In this document: positions 35,422 to 49,200 of the stretch, piece after piece | Layout of the letters: each line of letters begins with the position of its first letter | Numbering within the stretch: position 1 is the first letter of the stretch | NCBI GenBank assembly: GCA_003260075.1 | Contig: QLIY01000102.1 | Location: 1-64,000 of the forward strand | DNA from: Phallusia mammillata | Taxonomy: Eukaryota; Chordata; Ascidiacea; Phlebobranchia; Ascidiidae | Reading direction: 5' to 3' | DNA length: 64,000 bases | Position numbers and translations under genes: made by a program | The notes under the pieces: generated by a model | What the model was told of the DNA's origin: nothing | What the model saw: the letters and a program-made list of their open reading frames with translations, nothing else | Databases searched by the model: none

Positions 35422-38400
35422 TCATCTGTACACACCAAGTTGCATTCGCATGTTTTCATAAACCACATAACTAATACTCACTGCTGGTACCACCTGAAAC
35501 ACAAAACAGTTGTTAAGCTGTAAAAACCATGAAATCTAGTTTCAATAATTATTTCAAGCAATTTGTGACTTCCAGCAAGTTACAATAGTATTTTCGCTGT
35601 GTGGTGTAAAAAATACCTTCATGAAGTTTGGTGCCAATCCTCTGTAGAGCCCGAACACTCCCTCGTTTTGCACAATGGAACGGAACAATGAAACCATACT
35701 AACTTTCTCATGTTTAGAATCTGGCAGTGATGCTAAAAACATACATGTTAACATTTCGCGAGAAAATGAATGACATGTAATAATTTATTGTATTATTTAC
35801 CTTGGGCTTGCATCTTCGTTCTGACCAGGGCAAGAGGATAACTAGAAAGTTGTCCGCATGTACTAGAAATTGTACCACAAGCAAGCAACAGAGGTACAGA
35901 TGGTCTGTCTTTCTCTGCACTGTAGTTTTTTATCCAAAAATTTTTTAATGTCTGCAAAATGAGAACTTGTATATTTAATTGTGACTTCACAAATGTCGAA
36001 AAAAAAATGTAAAATCTAAAACAATTTAATGTTGACCATAAGTAATCCAGTTTTTATTTATCCAGCAGGTTATACAGGAAACCAGTAAACCTCATTTACA
36101 CAGGTAGGCCGCAACAAAATTCATATTACCTCATAAATGCATAGATCAATACCAGCATATGGTATGATTCCAAGACAATTAGGAATATAACCTTTAAAAA
36201 AAGCTCCTGGCCCTTCATGTCGAAAGACTTTCACAGCACAGTCAAAAATACCCTTGTATTGGCCAGTTTTACGCAAGGCGAGTCGAGTCTTTATGACCTT
36301 CATAAAAAGAGAAAAGTTTACTGTCTGGCCATAAGTGTGGTCATTGCCCACAATTAAGGTGATGCCCATGTAAGTAAAGTATGGTTAGTCCAAACAGTAG
36401 ATGTAAATTGCACCGGTCGCATATCTCCATTTAACTGGTCCCATGTTTCTATTTGGGTCCAAATAAATGATTTTAAGGTTAAAATCTGCCTGTAAAAAAC
36501 ACTCATACAACCAAAGACTGCCAACATCACCTCCATAGGGTAGATTGTGGTTTGCGAAATGACTCCTGCAGTTGACCCTGCAATGAACTTTTGTGGAGCA
36601 CCAATTTCTGATTGTGACTGAGCACCAATCAAATATTTCATTTTTTCATACGCCATAAATTTCACAGCGGTCTCAGGAGCAATCTAAATGAAACACAACT
36701 GATGAGTGCAAAGGACTTCCAATGTACTTTAATTTTTATTTGTTACAAAAAGCTACAAATGTCAACACTAAAGTACCAGACCCACAAATGCTGAAGTCTA
36801 ATTGTTGTTATTTGCTGTTCCAAATAATGAAAATTTGGCTCTGGTTCATATTTTTACTCATATTTTATAGGGCTAATATTTTTCTCATGGTCACCTAAAA
36901 ACACTTGCACTTGAAACTAAATGAAATTGATGCAGTGAAGCAAGCAAAAATATTAAAAAAACAACTTACCTTAATGACATTGATTCCATTTCCACGCCAC
37001 AATGATTTAATCCCTCCTTCTTTAAGCATTGATTTCATGCCAGACACAATACCAAGGTTGTTGGATTTAGAAGCATGAACCTAAACAATATGTTAGATAT
37101 CATTTTATGGTCTTTGCTATGAAAAAAGTAACTCGCTTGGATGTTGTTTATGAAGTTTTATGACTTTTCCATGTTCAAGATATGTTAGGTGTCCAATGGG
37201 TAAATCATTTAAACTTTGCATTGAAACAAAACAGCAATGCACATGTATAAAAAACTTTTCTTCTTGCTTAACCAACAATTACAAACAGTTATTGCACAAT
37301 AAACAAATCTATAATTGTCTAAATTTATTATAATTTAAACATTGTTTGGCAACTGATGAACTACTGGAATGGAACACAGAAGGTAGAATTAAACTCTATT
37401 AATATTAGTTACCTGCATGAGAACTTTAAGTCTGTCTAGTGGTGCAGTGCAAGTTCTGGACACGACACCTGCAGCTCCACCTGCCACCAGTTGGCGCCAC
37501 CACAAGCCTGATACTTTTTCCTCTTCACTAAAATCATCAGGAACAATCAGACTCTCTCCAATGTCTATGTACTGAAAAGGTAACAAATTCATAGTCTTCT
37601 ATTAGATATAACCTGGAAAGGCATATGTTCTGATCTGTTTAGTTGACAACATTATGTCAATACAAAGTGTTGCTGGGAAATGATGATTTCTGAAATATGA
37701 TGAGAGAGGGATGTGATTACAGTATTATGTAACATACATTACAGCACCCTATATTTTCTTTTAATAACTACATGCTTAATTTTTGACTTATTCAATTCCC
37801 AAATGTGTAACACTATCGAATCTTTATTGCAGGCATTCAGCAACATTGATTTCACCTGTTAATTATTTACAATAAATATTTTGAATTATTGAGCATAAAG
37901 CCTACCCTATTGCATTATTGAAATGCAGCAGCCCCTTAACCAATCTCGAATCACAGCTGATAATAATTGGAAGATAAAGTTCACCAATTATTTTTTCAGC
38001 TTTGTTTGTGATGTTTTCAGAAATAAAACACTATCAAAACTTACTTAGTAATCAAAATATTCCTAGGTAGCAAACCCAACCACAAACTTTCCATTTTTAA
38101 AGCAGAAACAACACAAGTTTAACTACCTAATCATCAACTTTGCTTTGATGTAGTACCAACTTCAACTCTTACATTAAATTACAACATAATTTACTAAACA
38201 CATAATGTTGAAAAAACACCGACAGCCTATTAAAAAAAAGAAGTTTGAAGTCAATGTGTCCCCTCTTAAAGTTCGCAAGTTCAACAAATGTTTTTTTTAA
38301 ATAGCATTTTATGCAGTATAACACTGCTTACAGTGCCATGTTTCCAATAAGATATCATGTCTTTGATGTCAGCAGAAGGATGCAACAAATGGTGGGCAAT

Positions 38401-40563
38401 CCACTCTTCCAGATCCACTGTAGAGGTACCATCCTTATCCATTCTAAGCATACAAAATAGGCATCTTGAAAATATTTTGCATTTACATCCACAAGGGCAA
38501 CATACAGCATCAAACATGTTACTTCATTTGGTACTAAGAAACTTAAGCACTTATTGGATCAATTTAGTTAAAAGGTAGTTTTTCTATATGTTGCCAATTT
38601 ATGTGTAGTGTATTACATTGTATCATATAATTAATTACAAACTCCATTTGTGAACTTTACAAAGGATGAACATTTGTTTAAAAAAATCAGTAGGGTCATG
38701 ACTTTTACATTATTTTATGGCATAATGTTTCTGCAAGCAGTAACAAATGAATCCCCACACACATGCATTTTTTAATTTCCAACAAAATTAGGACGTTTCT
38801 GTATCTTTGATAATTGTTAAACACAATTTGGTAAAGTGCTTTTTCACAAAAATGTATTACTTAACATTTACAACAACAGTGTGGTTTCAATTTATTTCAA
38901 CTTTGTCAAAAACTATAAACATCAAGAAGGATTTTAGATTTTACATAATATATTTTTAGCCAGCACTAACAGTCAACATGCCTTTGAGTAATTTGTAAAG
39001 CTTCCTCTTTGGTAACATCAACACCAACAGATCGTAAAGCCTCTCGCAGTTCTGTATGTGTCAGTTTTCCTGGAAATAAAAAATGGTAACTGACACAAAC
39101 AAGCACATACATCAACAAGGTTTTGGCATTGACTCATACCATCTTTGTCTTGGTCCATTCGTTTAAACATGAGGCTGAGTTTCATTTCATGCTCATGCAG
39201 GTAGCGGACAAACTCAGAAACATCCAACTCACCATCCTTGTTCATATCACTTGCTGATACAAATTTCTACATTGTACAATTTGATTTGTACAAAGAATGT
39301 TGGATTAATTCTTGCTTGCACAAAATTTTTTTGAAAATATACATATTTTTAAGTGATTTAGTCAACTAGTTGTGAATAATACAATAATACATATAAATGT
39401 CTATAGCTTAATTGGTACGACTAGATCAGTTACCATCAGAAATGAAGTGTTTATGTAGTTGCAAAAACATTTTTAATCAAATCTCATGCTATTCTACAAT
39501 CAAAAGCAAGTCGCTTTTTACTTCTATTTGGGCCGTTATTTTTACCATTAAACTTATAAAAAGCAAGTAGAAACTGCAAAAACAATATGACACCAATTCA
39601 AAGTCTGTTCCCACTACAAAAGTTAATTTGCATATTAATAAGAGTATACAAATCTGTTGACATAGTGACTTTTTCAATAGTTCAGTATTGTAAATAACTT
39701 AATTCACCTCAGCTTGTCCAGGCACTTGAAGCAAACCCATTTTCTTGTAGGCTTGCTTAAGTTCATCCACATCAACACGGCCATCATTGTCTACATCAAG
39801 TTGCTTAAATATTTTGATGTAATAAGCCTCCTTATCAGGTGAAATAACTAGTGGACAACCCTCTTTACCCATTGCGTGATGAACCTCTGGTAAACTCAAT
39901 TCGTTAAGATTTAGACTGCAAGGTTTCAAATCAAGTTGTGAAGCAAAGCTCTTCCTGCAAAGGAGCAAATAAATCTGTTGATAACAGCCTGAGAAGTTAA
40001 CAACACATCCTTCCAAATCAAGAAAACCCAGGAAGTGGGCCAGCCTTGTATACACAGCTATGAGAGAAAAAGGCAAACATAAAGGTTGCGGCATTTATAA
40101 ATCAGTCAAGCAGAACCAAACAATGGTGCTTAACACAGGGGTTATTCAATGACTTACTCTTACTACTATGCAAGATGACTAGAGGTAACTTTATACTAGT
40201 ACACACTTACTTTCTTCCATGCGTTATTAAATTCTGAGAAGCTTTAGTTGTCCATTTTGTTAGGGGTGTTTCCAGAGTATTTGTTGCTAGTTTGTCTTGG
40301 AAGCGATTAGACTTGTTGTTTTTTCTTGTGCCAGGAACAGGTTTGCATATTTGTTCTTTATATTTTATTTCGTGTTTCTTTGGAAAGGGAAATAAAGCAG
40401 TTGTCAAAGGAATATTATGTGGAATATTAATTCCTTTATAAATCTGTGAATAGCAGCATGTCGGTCTTTGGGCAATGACTTCTTCAATGGAAAGATGAAA
40501 AAAGTGTTTTCGCCGTAGCCTTAATTGGAGATCAAATGAATTTTCATCAGAACCTTTCTTCAT
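35422..40563 (-). CDS. Calcium-binding mitochondrial carrier (SCaMC type, ATP-Mg/phosphate)
   Basis: Inner-membrane carrier exchanging ATP-Mg for phosphate under calcium control. Plus-axis exons: 40211-40563, 39708-39954, 39140-39266, 38982-39069, 38332-38443, 37413-37571, 36970-37080, 36531-36683, 36130-36297, 35801-35951, 35617-35732, 35422-35493. All are in frame, 618 aa. EF-hands: [39 protein letters not shown] and [14 protein letters not shown]. The linker YWKHGT and IDIGESL is typical of SLC25A23/24/25. Three carrier repeats follow with signatures [23 protein letters not shown] and [11 protein letters not shown]. It ends [18 protein letters not shown]. Oddities: about 135 residues precede the first EF-hand, where relatives have about 20. 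Intron 4 appears to start GC (caaag|gcatgt). The start is the first ATG in the open frame (40563); the frame stays open upstream to 40611 without another ATG. A poly(A) signal is near 34884. Confidence 0.93.
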
Positions 40564-40888
40564 TACCAGACACACTGCCTGTCTGAGTTCCTGTTTGCTG
40601 AACTTTATCACAAGTATTTACTTGAAAAGTATTCAAAGCAACACCACAAAGTGGAGAATTTCTGCAACATTCTAAACATAAAAATACAATGCAAGCAAGA
40701 TAAAAAATCAATCAAATTTAAATGACCAAATTTAAAACACATTTAAAAACTTTTACAAATATCAATAACTCAAAATAAATTACATTTTACCTTTCCAAAT
40801 TTCATAGGGCCACTATGTGCTAAAATATATAATCTTGGTTATAACATTTCTTTTTTTTTAAGACAAAAACAATCAGAAGCGTTATAGG

Positions 40889-41075
40889 CAGTGGTGGGAT
40901 TCAGTCGGTTCGCACCGGTTCTATAGAGCCATCTCACAACATTTTATAAGATCAGCAAACTGGTTAGCATTACTGCTTACTGTCAATGGAAATATGACTT
41001 GTTGTAACAGTACCGGCCGAAAAACATGACTTTTGTGATAGAACCGGCTGACAAAAAGTTTGAATCCCACCACTG
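40889..41075. mobile_element. hAT-type MITE, 187 bp, perfect 8-bp TSD
   Basis: Termini cagtggtgggattca and tgaatcccaccactg are inverted repeats. The duplication gttatagg is exact at 40881-40888 and 41076-41083. It belongs to the same family as 5595-5743 and lies just upstream of the carrier gene. Confidence 0.93.
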
Positions 41076-41167
41076 GTTATAGGTACCCACAACAAGCACA
41101 AATTGCGGTATTGCAATTATGTATTTGTACCTAATAAATATTTCTGTTTTATCACAATCATTAACCT

Positions 41168-41321
41168 TGGATCTTGTAATTTGTTCACTGATATGAATAT
41201 GAACTGAAATTGCAAGGTGATGGTGACTGACCAATATTTTGGGGGGGGGGGTCTTGTAATTAGTTCACAGACATGAATATGAACTGAAATTGCAAGGTGA
41301 TGGTGACTGACCAATATTTTG
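41168..41321. repeat. Direct duplicate joined by a ten-G spacer
   Basis: About 70 bases (gatcttgtaat to ccaatatttt) flank G at 41241-41250 on both sides, with SNPs. The region is otherwise non-coding. Confidence 0.8.
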
Positions 41322-42312
41322 TTCATTTTTGCGTTGGCAAATCAAAGCTAAATATTCTAATGAAAGTACTCCAACCTCAAGTGTTTTAAAAACGTGGTAA
41401 AAAACAAAAATAATGGAATCAAAAGAAGAAAATTGGTACAACTGCAATGACTTTGTGGGTCTTGGATTTGGCCATGTTCTTTCTACAGATTTCTGACCTC
41501 TAAATTTACTGTATACATGTACATACATAAATGAGGCTTACTATGTACGTACATAAAGGAGGCTTACTATGTAATTCAAACTACATCCTATTCAATGGCT
41601 AGCCAAAAACTGTCACCTTATTTCAATTGGGCACCTTTACACAACATTTAACAACACAATTATTGCTGCATGCAGAAATGAATGAAAGACAACACATATG
41701 TACATGTAAAGTGGTAACAATATTAACTAGGTGCAATCATTTTTATGTTTAGATGGACAAAAAGGTTAATAGAAAAAAATAATTTTAATCCAATTTCATT
41801 TTATTTTAAAATTTAATCCAAGTGTGAAGCTTTTAGGAATGTCAATATAATATTATTTCTCCATAATGTTTGATTGGGCCAAGATTGTTATCTACAAAAA
41901 CAGTTTTAAAACAGTCAAACAAAATTTAAACAGGTGCAATAAATCATCCCTAACTGTGCTAAATGACAATACAAGCTAGTACAGTTAGGTAAGAATATGC
42001 AGTAGACCAAAACTTGGTTATAGTTTTCCCTTTAGGTTTTTATGAATTTTTTCCTGCAAAAGAAAAATTATGTCTGATGTAAATCAGTTCATTAACCTAC
42101 AACCAACCCAAAAATATTTTTTCTGCTCTAAATCTAGACCAGTGCTCTTCAATGGGTGTGCACAAAATATGCATGGGGAGCACCAGTACGAAAAGGTATA
42201 CAAGGGTGCATTACAAACTTTTAATGAACCATCATTATTTGCCTTTCAGGATATTAGAAAAAAAGATGTAGGGTTTAACTGATGTATAAATGAATCTCTG
42301 TAATGTTGATAT

Positions 42313-42412
42313 CTAACACTTTCAGTGTGGTTGACGTATATCTATGTCAAAAGACGTTTTGCGCAGATTGCAGGTTGACGTTAATTTATGTCAAACGCAC
42401 TCAAAGTGTTAG
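42313..42412. repeat. Palindromic hairpin-type repeat, 100 bp
   Basis: The left arm ctaacactttcagtgtggtt and right arm cgcactcaaagtgttag are inverted repeats, and the pairing continues inward through ttgacgt..atgtcaa to a tgcgca centre. A related copy is embedded at about 61569-61662, inside a hAT element. A strong hairpin and a non-autonomous DNA transposon are both plausible. Confidence 0.55.
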
Positions 42413-42584
42413 ACATGGTGAAATGCAAACTGATTTTTTTTCATATCGCTTTTTTCCTCAGTTTACGTTTTCAGTAAACAGGGTGCATGAGTTCGTCACA
42501 ACAACTTTAAGAGCTTGTCTTATTTCTATCATAAAATCAATTAAAACCATCTTTTTTAGTATTGCTGCTTGTTATATATTGTGT

Positions 42585-42685
<101 letters not shown>

Positions 42686-44014
42686 CAGAAGCCCTAAATA
42701 CAAGCTTGTTGACATTTAACAATAACTATGGCTTAAAACAAACATTGTAACTTTTAAGAGTTTAATCTTAACAAATATTCTTATCAACAAAGTCCTAGTC
42801 ATTTTTTTGGGGTCTTGGCCTAATCTTATGAGTTGAATCTCAAGTCAAATTTATAGTCTGCATTGTAAGTCTAGTTATTGTTACGTTTCTAGCTCAAGTT
42901 TAGTTCAATTGACCCAAAGGTCATTTTCCCTATTTGTAATAGTTTGTAGTTTACAGAGTTTAAGATTTTTATAACATACAGCAAACAGGCGATGTTACAA
43001 ACAAACCATTGTCTTCAAGTTAATGTATGTATAAAAAGTCAGCCCTGTATGTAGTAATAACGGATCTAAACACCACATCAACCTAATAATACAGTTCTAT
43101 TTATATTATGGATACACCAATCATCTGTTAAATTTACATGGGTAAGTAAAGTTACAACATAAGTGAAGTTCCAAAGTCAAGTCTCTCAGTAAGTCTGTTC
43201 ACAATTCACATACACAAATTTATATGTAAATAGGCTTATGTTCTAAGTCTGAGTCAAGTCGTTTTTAAACTTGCCCATTGAGACAATAAAAAGCAAACTT
43301 AACTGAAGTCAAATTATCAACTTAAGTCTCTCCAAAATTATTTTTGCAACAGCTGATAAAATCAAAGCAAATCAAGCGCTGTCATTAAATTTTTAAGTAA
43401 GTTTGAAAGCAGGTTTTATTTTCGTTTGGGAACTTGTTTACACAATTTCTAGAAAGCAAACGAACAGTTGCTGGGTTAAGCCCGACCATACCTCCGTTAC
43501 ACGTTCACTGGACGAAAGGAAGTGACGATAAAGTGCAGTATTTGCAACACTGTCGCTGTGTTTTACGTTTATTACAGTCCACTTGTAGGATACTCAACTT
43601 AACTTACTCTATACGTATTTGGATGGAAAGACTTTCATGGGACTAAAAACACTCAAAGTACACAAATTCATTAACCTACAAGCAACGAGTCACAACTCAT
43701 ATTCTCACAAGTCACAAGAATACACACACCCCCAAACCAGCCCACAACGTCAGTCAATAAAGTCGTCGATCCACGGTCGATGATCGTCACGCATAGACAC
43801 GCTTAGTTGATTTCACAAAATTACAAAATTTATTATGTTGAAAACGGGAGTAAAGTTGTCACAAAAACAATTTCAATCAATCAAATTTGTTTATTTGGGA
43901 AGGATTCTTATTTTACAAATGGAATGTAGTATCTATGATATGAGCATAGCAATGTAAAATACGACTACATACGGTCCCCTATTGTGTACTGCACGTTTGA
44001 GTATTGCACTAAAC

Positions 44015-44517
44015 CAGTGGTTCTCAACCTTTTTTCCTTCGTGGCCCACTTTCATTGCACGAAAATTCTGTGGCCCAGTAAATTTTTATGAATGAAAGAA
44101 AACAACTACAAAATAGGTTCAGCATAAAAAAACTGCAGAACGTATTTCAAACAGATTATAAGTTCAAAATAACTTAATTAAAAAAATCATAAAACAGAAC
44201 TTTCCCTACTTTAATCGAGCACGTTCAGTTATGACCGAGTAATTGGACAATGGATATGGTGCTGGCTTTATTGTAATCACAAAGTAGTTTATTACCACAT
44301 AAACATACAGGGTTGCAGAAACTCAAAGTAACTTTATACCGAAAATTGATTAATTTAAATTCATCTACATTCCTTTTTAATTCCTCCCGAAGCCATTACT
44401 CTTTTAAAATTGAGTGTAGTGACACAAATGAAAGTAAATTCTTAAAAAAAGCTTTCTATTTAATTGGTCTGTGGCCCAATCAAAATGCTTCCATGGCCCA
44501 CCAGTTGAGAACCGCTG
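44015..44517. mobile_element. hAT-type element, 503 bp, perfect 8-bp TSD
   Basis: Termini cagtggttctcaacc and gttgagaaccgctg are near-perfect inverted repeats. The target-site duplication cactaaac is exact at 44007-44014 and 44518-44525. Subterminal ggcccac motifs recur in inverted orientation. There is no transposase. Confidence 0.94.
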
Positions 44518-45166
44518 CACTAAACTAAATAAACTGTTTTTTTCTAAAAAAAAACTCTGCGCAAGCGATGCACCTTGGTTTCTGTTGGCTGAATATGCCG
44601 TTTTGTGTTCATAGTATGAAATCAATACCGGTACCCAAATTTTTATAATCGACCATTTAATCATCAAAAACTATAACTGCTGCCTTTTGAACAGCATTTT
44701 TATCCTTTGTCACGTTACCAAGTTAAACTTTTGTTTGTAGTTTAAATTTAAACACAATCGTAAAAAAACATTTTGTAAAATTAATTGATGTGGCTGCTTT
44801 TGGCAACAGAAAAGATCAAATTCACTTGGGAGTGTCAAAGACCAGTTGACTAGCATCAACCTATGTTTTAATAACCTATTATATCAGCTTCATAGCAAAA
44901 TTAGAAAGGTTATGCATAACTGCGGATTTCAGTTTTAAACTATGAAATCACACCAGCTTTACGCCATCTTACTAAATTTGGCTTTGACTTACAACTTAAC
45001 ACACAACCACACAGTTATTACCACGCAGCCAATCAGAACAAAAGCTTTACGTTTGGACTGACCCAAACATGAAACAATTACAAAGATAGTTGGGTGTCAC
45101 ATATCACGCTGGTCATGCATTTTAGAAAAAAAAACATAAAAGTTTAGACATATTACCAATTCATCA

Positions 45167-45314
45167 CCAACACAAAGTTAGCCAGCTATACAAAACAAAT
45201 TACACTATTTAACACAGAAAAAAAATCAAACTAGGGGGGGGGGTACCAACACAAAGTTAGCCTATACTATACAAAACAAATTACACTATTTAACACAGAA
45301 AAAAAATCAAACTA
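45167..45314. repeat. Direct duplicate joined by a ten-G spacer
   Basis: About 65 bases (accaacacaaagttagcc to aaaatcaaacta) stand on both sides of G at 45234-45243, with a small indel between copies. Confidence 0.8.
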
Positions 45315-45770
45315 ACCAAGTTACAAAGTTGCAGAAGTCATTTATTTGAAAAGTTTAGTCAATTAAATCGAAATCCTTAACTGGTTTCTGATACTGTAAG
45401 ATTAAAAATATGATTGTGAACACAACACAATACATCAAATACAAAAAAAACATGAATTAAAACACATTTTAACATAAATTCACACTCACAAAAGCACACT
45501 AATTAGGAGTGACACAGAAAAAAGCAATAAAAAAGCCTATCTGGGATGACAGTGGAAGTACAAGCAATAAGGTATACCAATAGTCAATTAAAACCACAAA
45601 AATGCATGTCAGCAGAGTTCATTGCACAGATCATATTATTTCTAGTGCCATAATAATGAACTACAAATGGTACAAAAGAGTTATGAAGCAAGATTTTTGG
45701 CACACAGCTTGATTTTCAAATTGTGTTTGTCATTATAAAACTAAAATAGAAACAAAAACTTTAAAGAACA

Positions 45771-45964
45771 ATTTAGGCAAATAATCTGGAAAGTGCAACT
45801 ACAACTTGAGGGTGTCTTTAGAGAAAAAGTGCAAATACAAAAATATTGAAGAAATCAAATTTGGGGGGGGGGGTTTAGGCAAATAATCTGGAAAGTGCAA
45901 CTACAACTTGAGGGTGCCTTTAGAGAAAAAGTGCAAATACAAAAATATTGAAGAAATCAAATTT
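45771..45964. repeat. Direct duplicate joined by a ten-G spacer
   Basis: About 90 bases (tttaggcaaataatctgg to aaatcaaattt) flank G at 45863-45873. They differ by a SNP (gtgtcttt/gtgccttt). Probably in the 3' UTR of the CARD gene. Confidence 0.8.
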
Positions 45965-46212
45965 GACTTGGAAGTCATATTTATGCACTACAAAATCAAA
46001 CAAGTAAAATAAGAATGGTTTTTAAGGTTAAAACATTTCTCAATTTGTATTTAAGTACTAATAAAAGAGAAACAACTAAGGTACACAAAACAAGCCTTGG
46101 AAGTGGAACTTTTTTGTCTATAAGAAACAATAAACAAATAACTCATACGGACTGAGAACATAAATTGAAATAATTAGATTAGATTAACAGATTGTACAAC
46201 TGTTGCACTGGT

Positions 46213-49200
46213 CTAAATATCTCCATCTGAAACTTCAAAACTGACATCTGGGTCAGGGGGATAATGCAACAGAAATGAATTACCACTACCTGCGGTGGAA
46301 GGGTCACCAGACTCCCTTGGAAATCGACCTGTTGTACTTAAGCCAATACTGTTGTTTGCTTCAATATGTGATTTATTGTAAGGTGGAGGATTTTGCTGAT
46401 TTCCATTTGGTGAGCTTGCAACTTTAAAGGCTTTCGTTTCATTGATGTTTCTGCTAGCAAATGAGATGTAGCTTAAACTGGAGTCGTGTTCCTCAGGCTG
46501 GCGAGAGTGTGATTTCCTGGAAAGGGAACGACTTTGTATTTTTTCCAATTCCATACTTTGATCTTCTTGAGCACCTGTTAGGCCGTTATCTTCATACTTT
46601 CTAATTTTTTGTTCCTGTAAAAAAATTGTAAAAAGGAAATTAGCACAAATGTTTTCTGTTTCTTTTTAACACTTAATTCAAACCCTATGTTAAAGTAAAC
46701 ATCTCTTAACCAAGAACATATAACTAGCAAGCAAAACCTTCAGACCCCCCAAAATGTACTAAATTCAGTGCATTCTAAGAAGTTGTTTTTTTTTTAAAAA
46801 AAAGATCAACACGAGTGTTGGCACAACTAAAAAGGTGACTTAACACCATGATGCCAATTTACAGATGCTACATCCGATTTATAGATTACCCACATACAGA
46901 TTTCCTATTTTCACAATGGATCTACACTTTTTACTTAATTTCTGTTGGGTCCCTATCCATACCTGCAATAACATGATTGTTTATGCAATCAGAAACAAAT
47001 GGGTGCTGACACATAGGTTTTTGCAAATTTGTATTGTCATTTTCAATTTGAAAAGAGCACATTGGTAAGGGCTTCAGAAAGAAACACAACAAGTCAACAA
47101 CTAACACCTAAATATGGTATATTCCACAAACCATCCCAGTTTCATCCACTTCTGACCTAGTTTACAAATAGCAACCATTTTAGGGGTTTAGTGGGATAAA
47201 TGGCGGGGCTACTCATCGAACAATTATCACATAAAAATAGTGTTTTCTTGTCAACCAATGGTCTTCAACCATTTCTTTTGTAAAATCACCCCTTTTGGGG
47301 ACTGGGTCAAAACCTCAAGTGATAATTATTTTTAAACTAGAATGGTGGCTTTCTGATATACTTCCATTTTATATAGGGGGGGGGGGTCTTGCATCTTGAG
47401 CAGAGGTTGCAATTAGATTTACTCAGCAACATAAAAGCTGTAGGTAACAGTCAAAACCTAATTATATTCGTAAATAATAACTGTAACAACAAAATTTTGG
47501 GTTAATTTCACTTGATTTACTTTGAATAGGATAATTTAGGAATAATTACAACACATTATTAGAACTATGCACAAACAATCGTCTTTTTGGTTATCTCATT
47601 TTGAAAAAAGGTTTAGTACACTGCCCACAGAAAAAATAAAATGGACAAAAACAATATGTGTCCCCTTCAGGGAAGGGGACCCATAAATACTTTAAAATAC
47701 GCTGCAATGTACCAATCAAAAAAGTATGAAACTCCAGAATCATCTGCTTTAGCAAGTATAGCCGTTTTAAAAATTTCACGTTATGGGGGGCTGTGGGTGA
47801 ACCGAGGGATCAAACGGGGTCAAAATTCACATGCACCATCTTTAGACCAATATCTATAATGCGTGTAAATTTGAAAAAGTTTGAATCACTCTTTCTTGAC
47901 CAAAACATGGGAACAAATCTGCGTTAGACGGGAAAAAAAAGAATAGACAAACAGGGAAGGGGACCCATAATAAAATTTTAACTGCAATGCAAAAGTAATT
48001 TATTTAAATGTCTTGTTAATTTGTACAACAGGCTTATTATACTCAAATTTCCTTTTCCATATTAGTGAGTGTCACAAACATTTCATGCTTTAACTAACTT
48101 AAGTGACAAACCTGGTCTTGTATAGAACTGGCAGGTTCCGTTGCACCTAGAAGTTTAATAATGTAGTGTTAACATATGATATTCATACAAGTTCGCAAAA
48201 TTAAACAAAACAGTCCAATCGATAGATTTACGTGCTGAAAAAACACGCTAAAAACTTTTTCATTACCACTGTCATTGTAGTCCCCTGTATGGAATGCTGA
48301 CACTGATCTCATGTACGTTCCAGTGTTGGCAACCTTTTAAAAAATGCAACAATACAATTAGAGTAGTAAACGTCATTTTACTAGAATTACTGATCTTTGT
48401 GTCAAACAAGCAGCAAGATTACCTGAGAAATCTGGGATGTCAAGGGTGGTATTGCAAGACTAGTAACACATGATTGTCCTAACTCTGATTGGCAATTGTC
48501 AGAGGTTGTAGCCTGCACCTATTGAGAGGATTAGATTTTGTTTGAAGAAATCACAAGTTCTACTTACCCTCAAATCTGGATGCTTTGATGTGTCAGTAAA
48601 TGTAAATGGAGGTGGATGCCTAAATGTTCAAAGAATTTCGTTATGACGCTGTAGTATATTAATGTGTGTTTATTGGTTAAAAGTTTTCTAATATATTTAC
48701 TTTGTGAATCACAATTGAACTTGACAGTGATATAACTTTCAGCACATTTTGCCCCATTTTTACAAAGTAGAGCAATGCATAAGTGCCAAAAAAGGCATGT
48801 ACGCACAGGCACCAAGCATGGTGGCAGCCATGGTGGATAGTTTAGTTAGTTTGGAAAGTTTTGTTTGAAAAAATAAAAATATTGAGAATTGCAAGAAAGA
48901 TTATTATTCTGGCGATATGGCAACAAAACATGCATTAAAATTGCAACCTGTTTTGCTAGTGCCTTGCTTGGCCTAAAACATTTGTTTGCCAGTAAATTGA
49001 TGACCATTCAAGCAATTCATATTGTTCTTTGCTTTAGTGACAATAAGTTCAGTTTAATTTTACATTCACCGCCTTGCACAACTGTAAAACTTAGCACATT
49101 TGCATGTACACAAAAAACACATGATTCCTTTTTTGAAAGTGTGCAACCATGATAACTTAGCTTCAAATACACTCACCCAGGTTGAGGTGAAACAACTTTG

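Noticed and set aside
39405-39450. A-box-like tagcttaattggtacg as a tRNA
   Set aside because: No B box or cloverleaf follows; it lies in a carrier intron.
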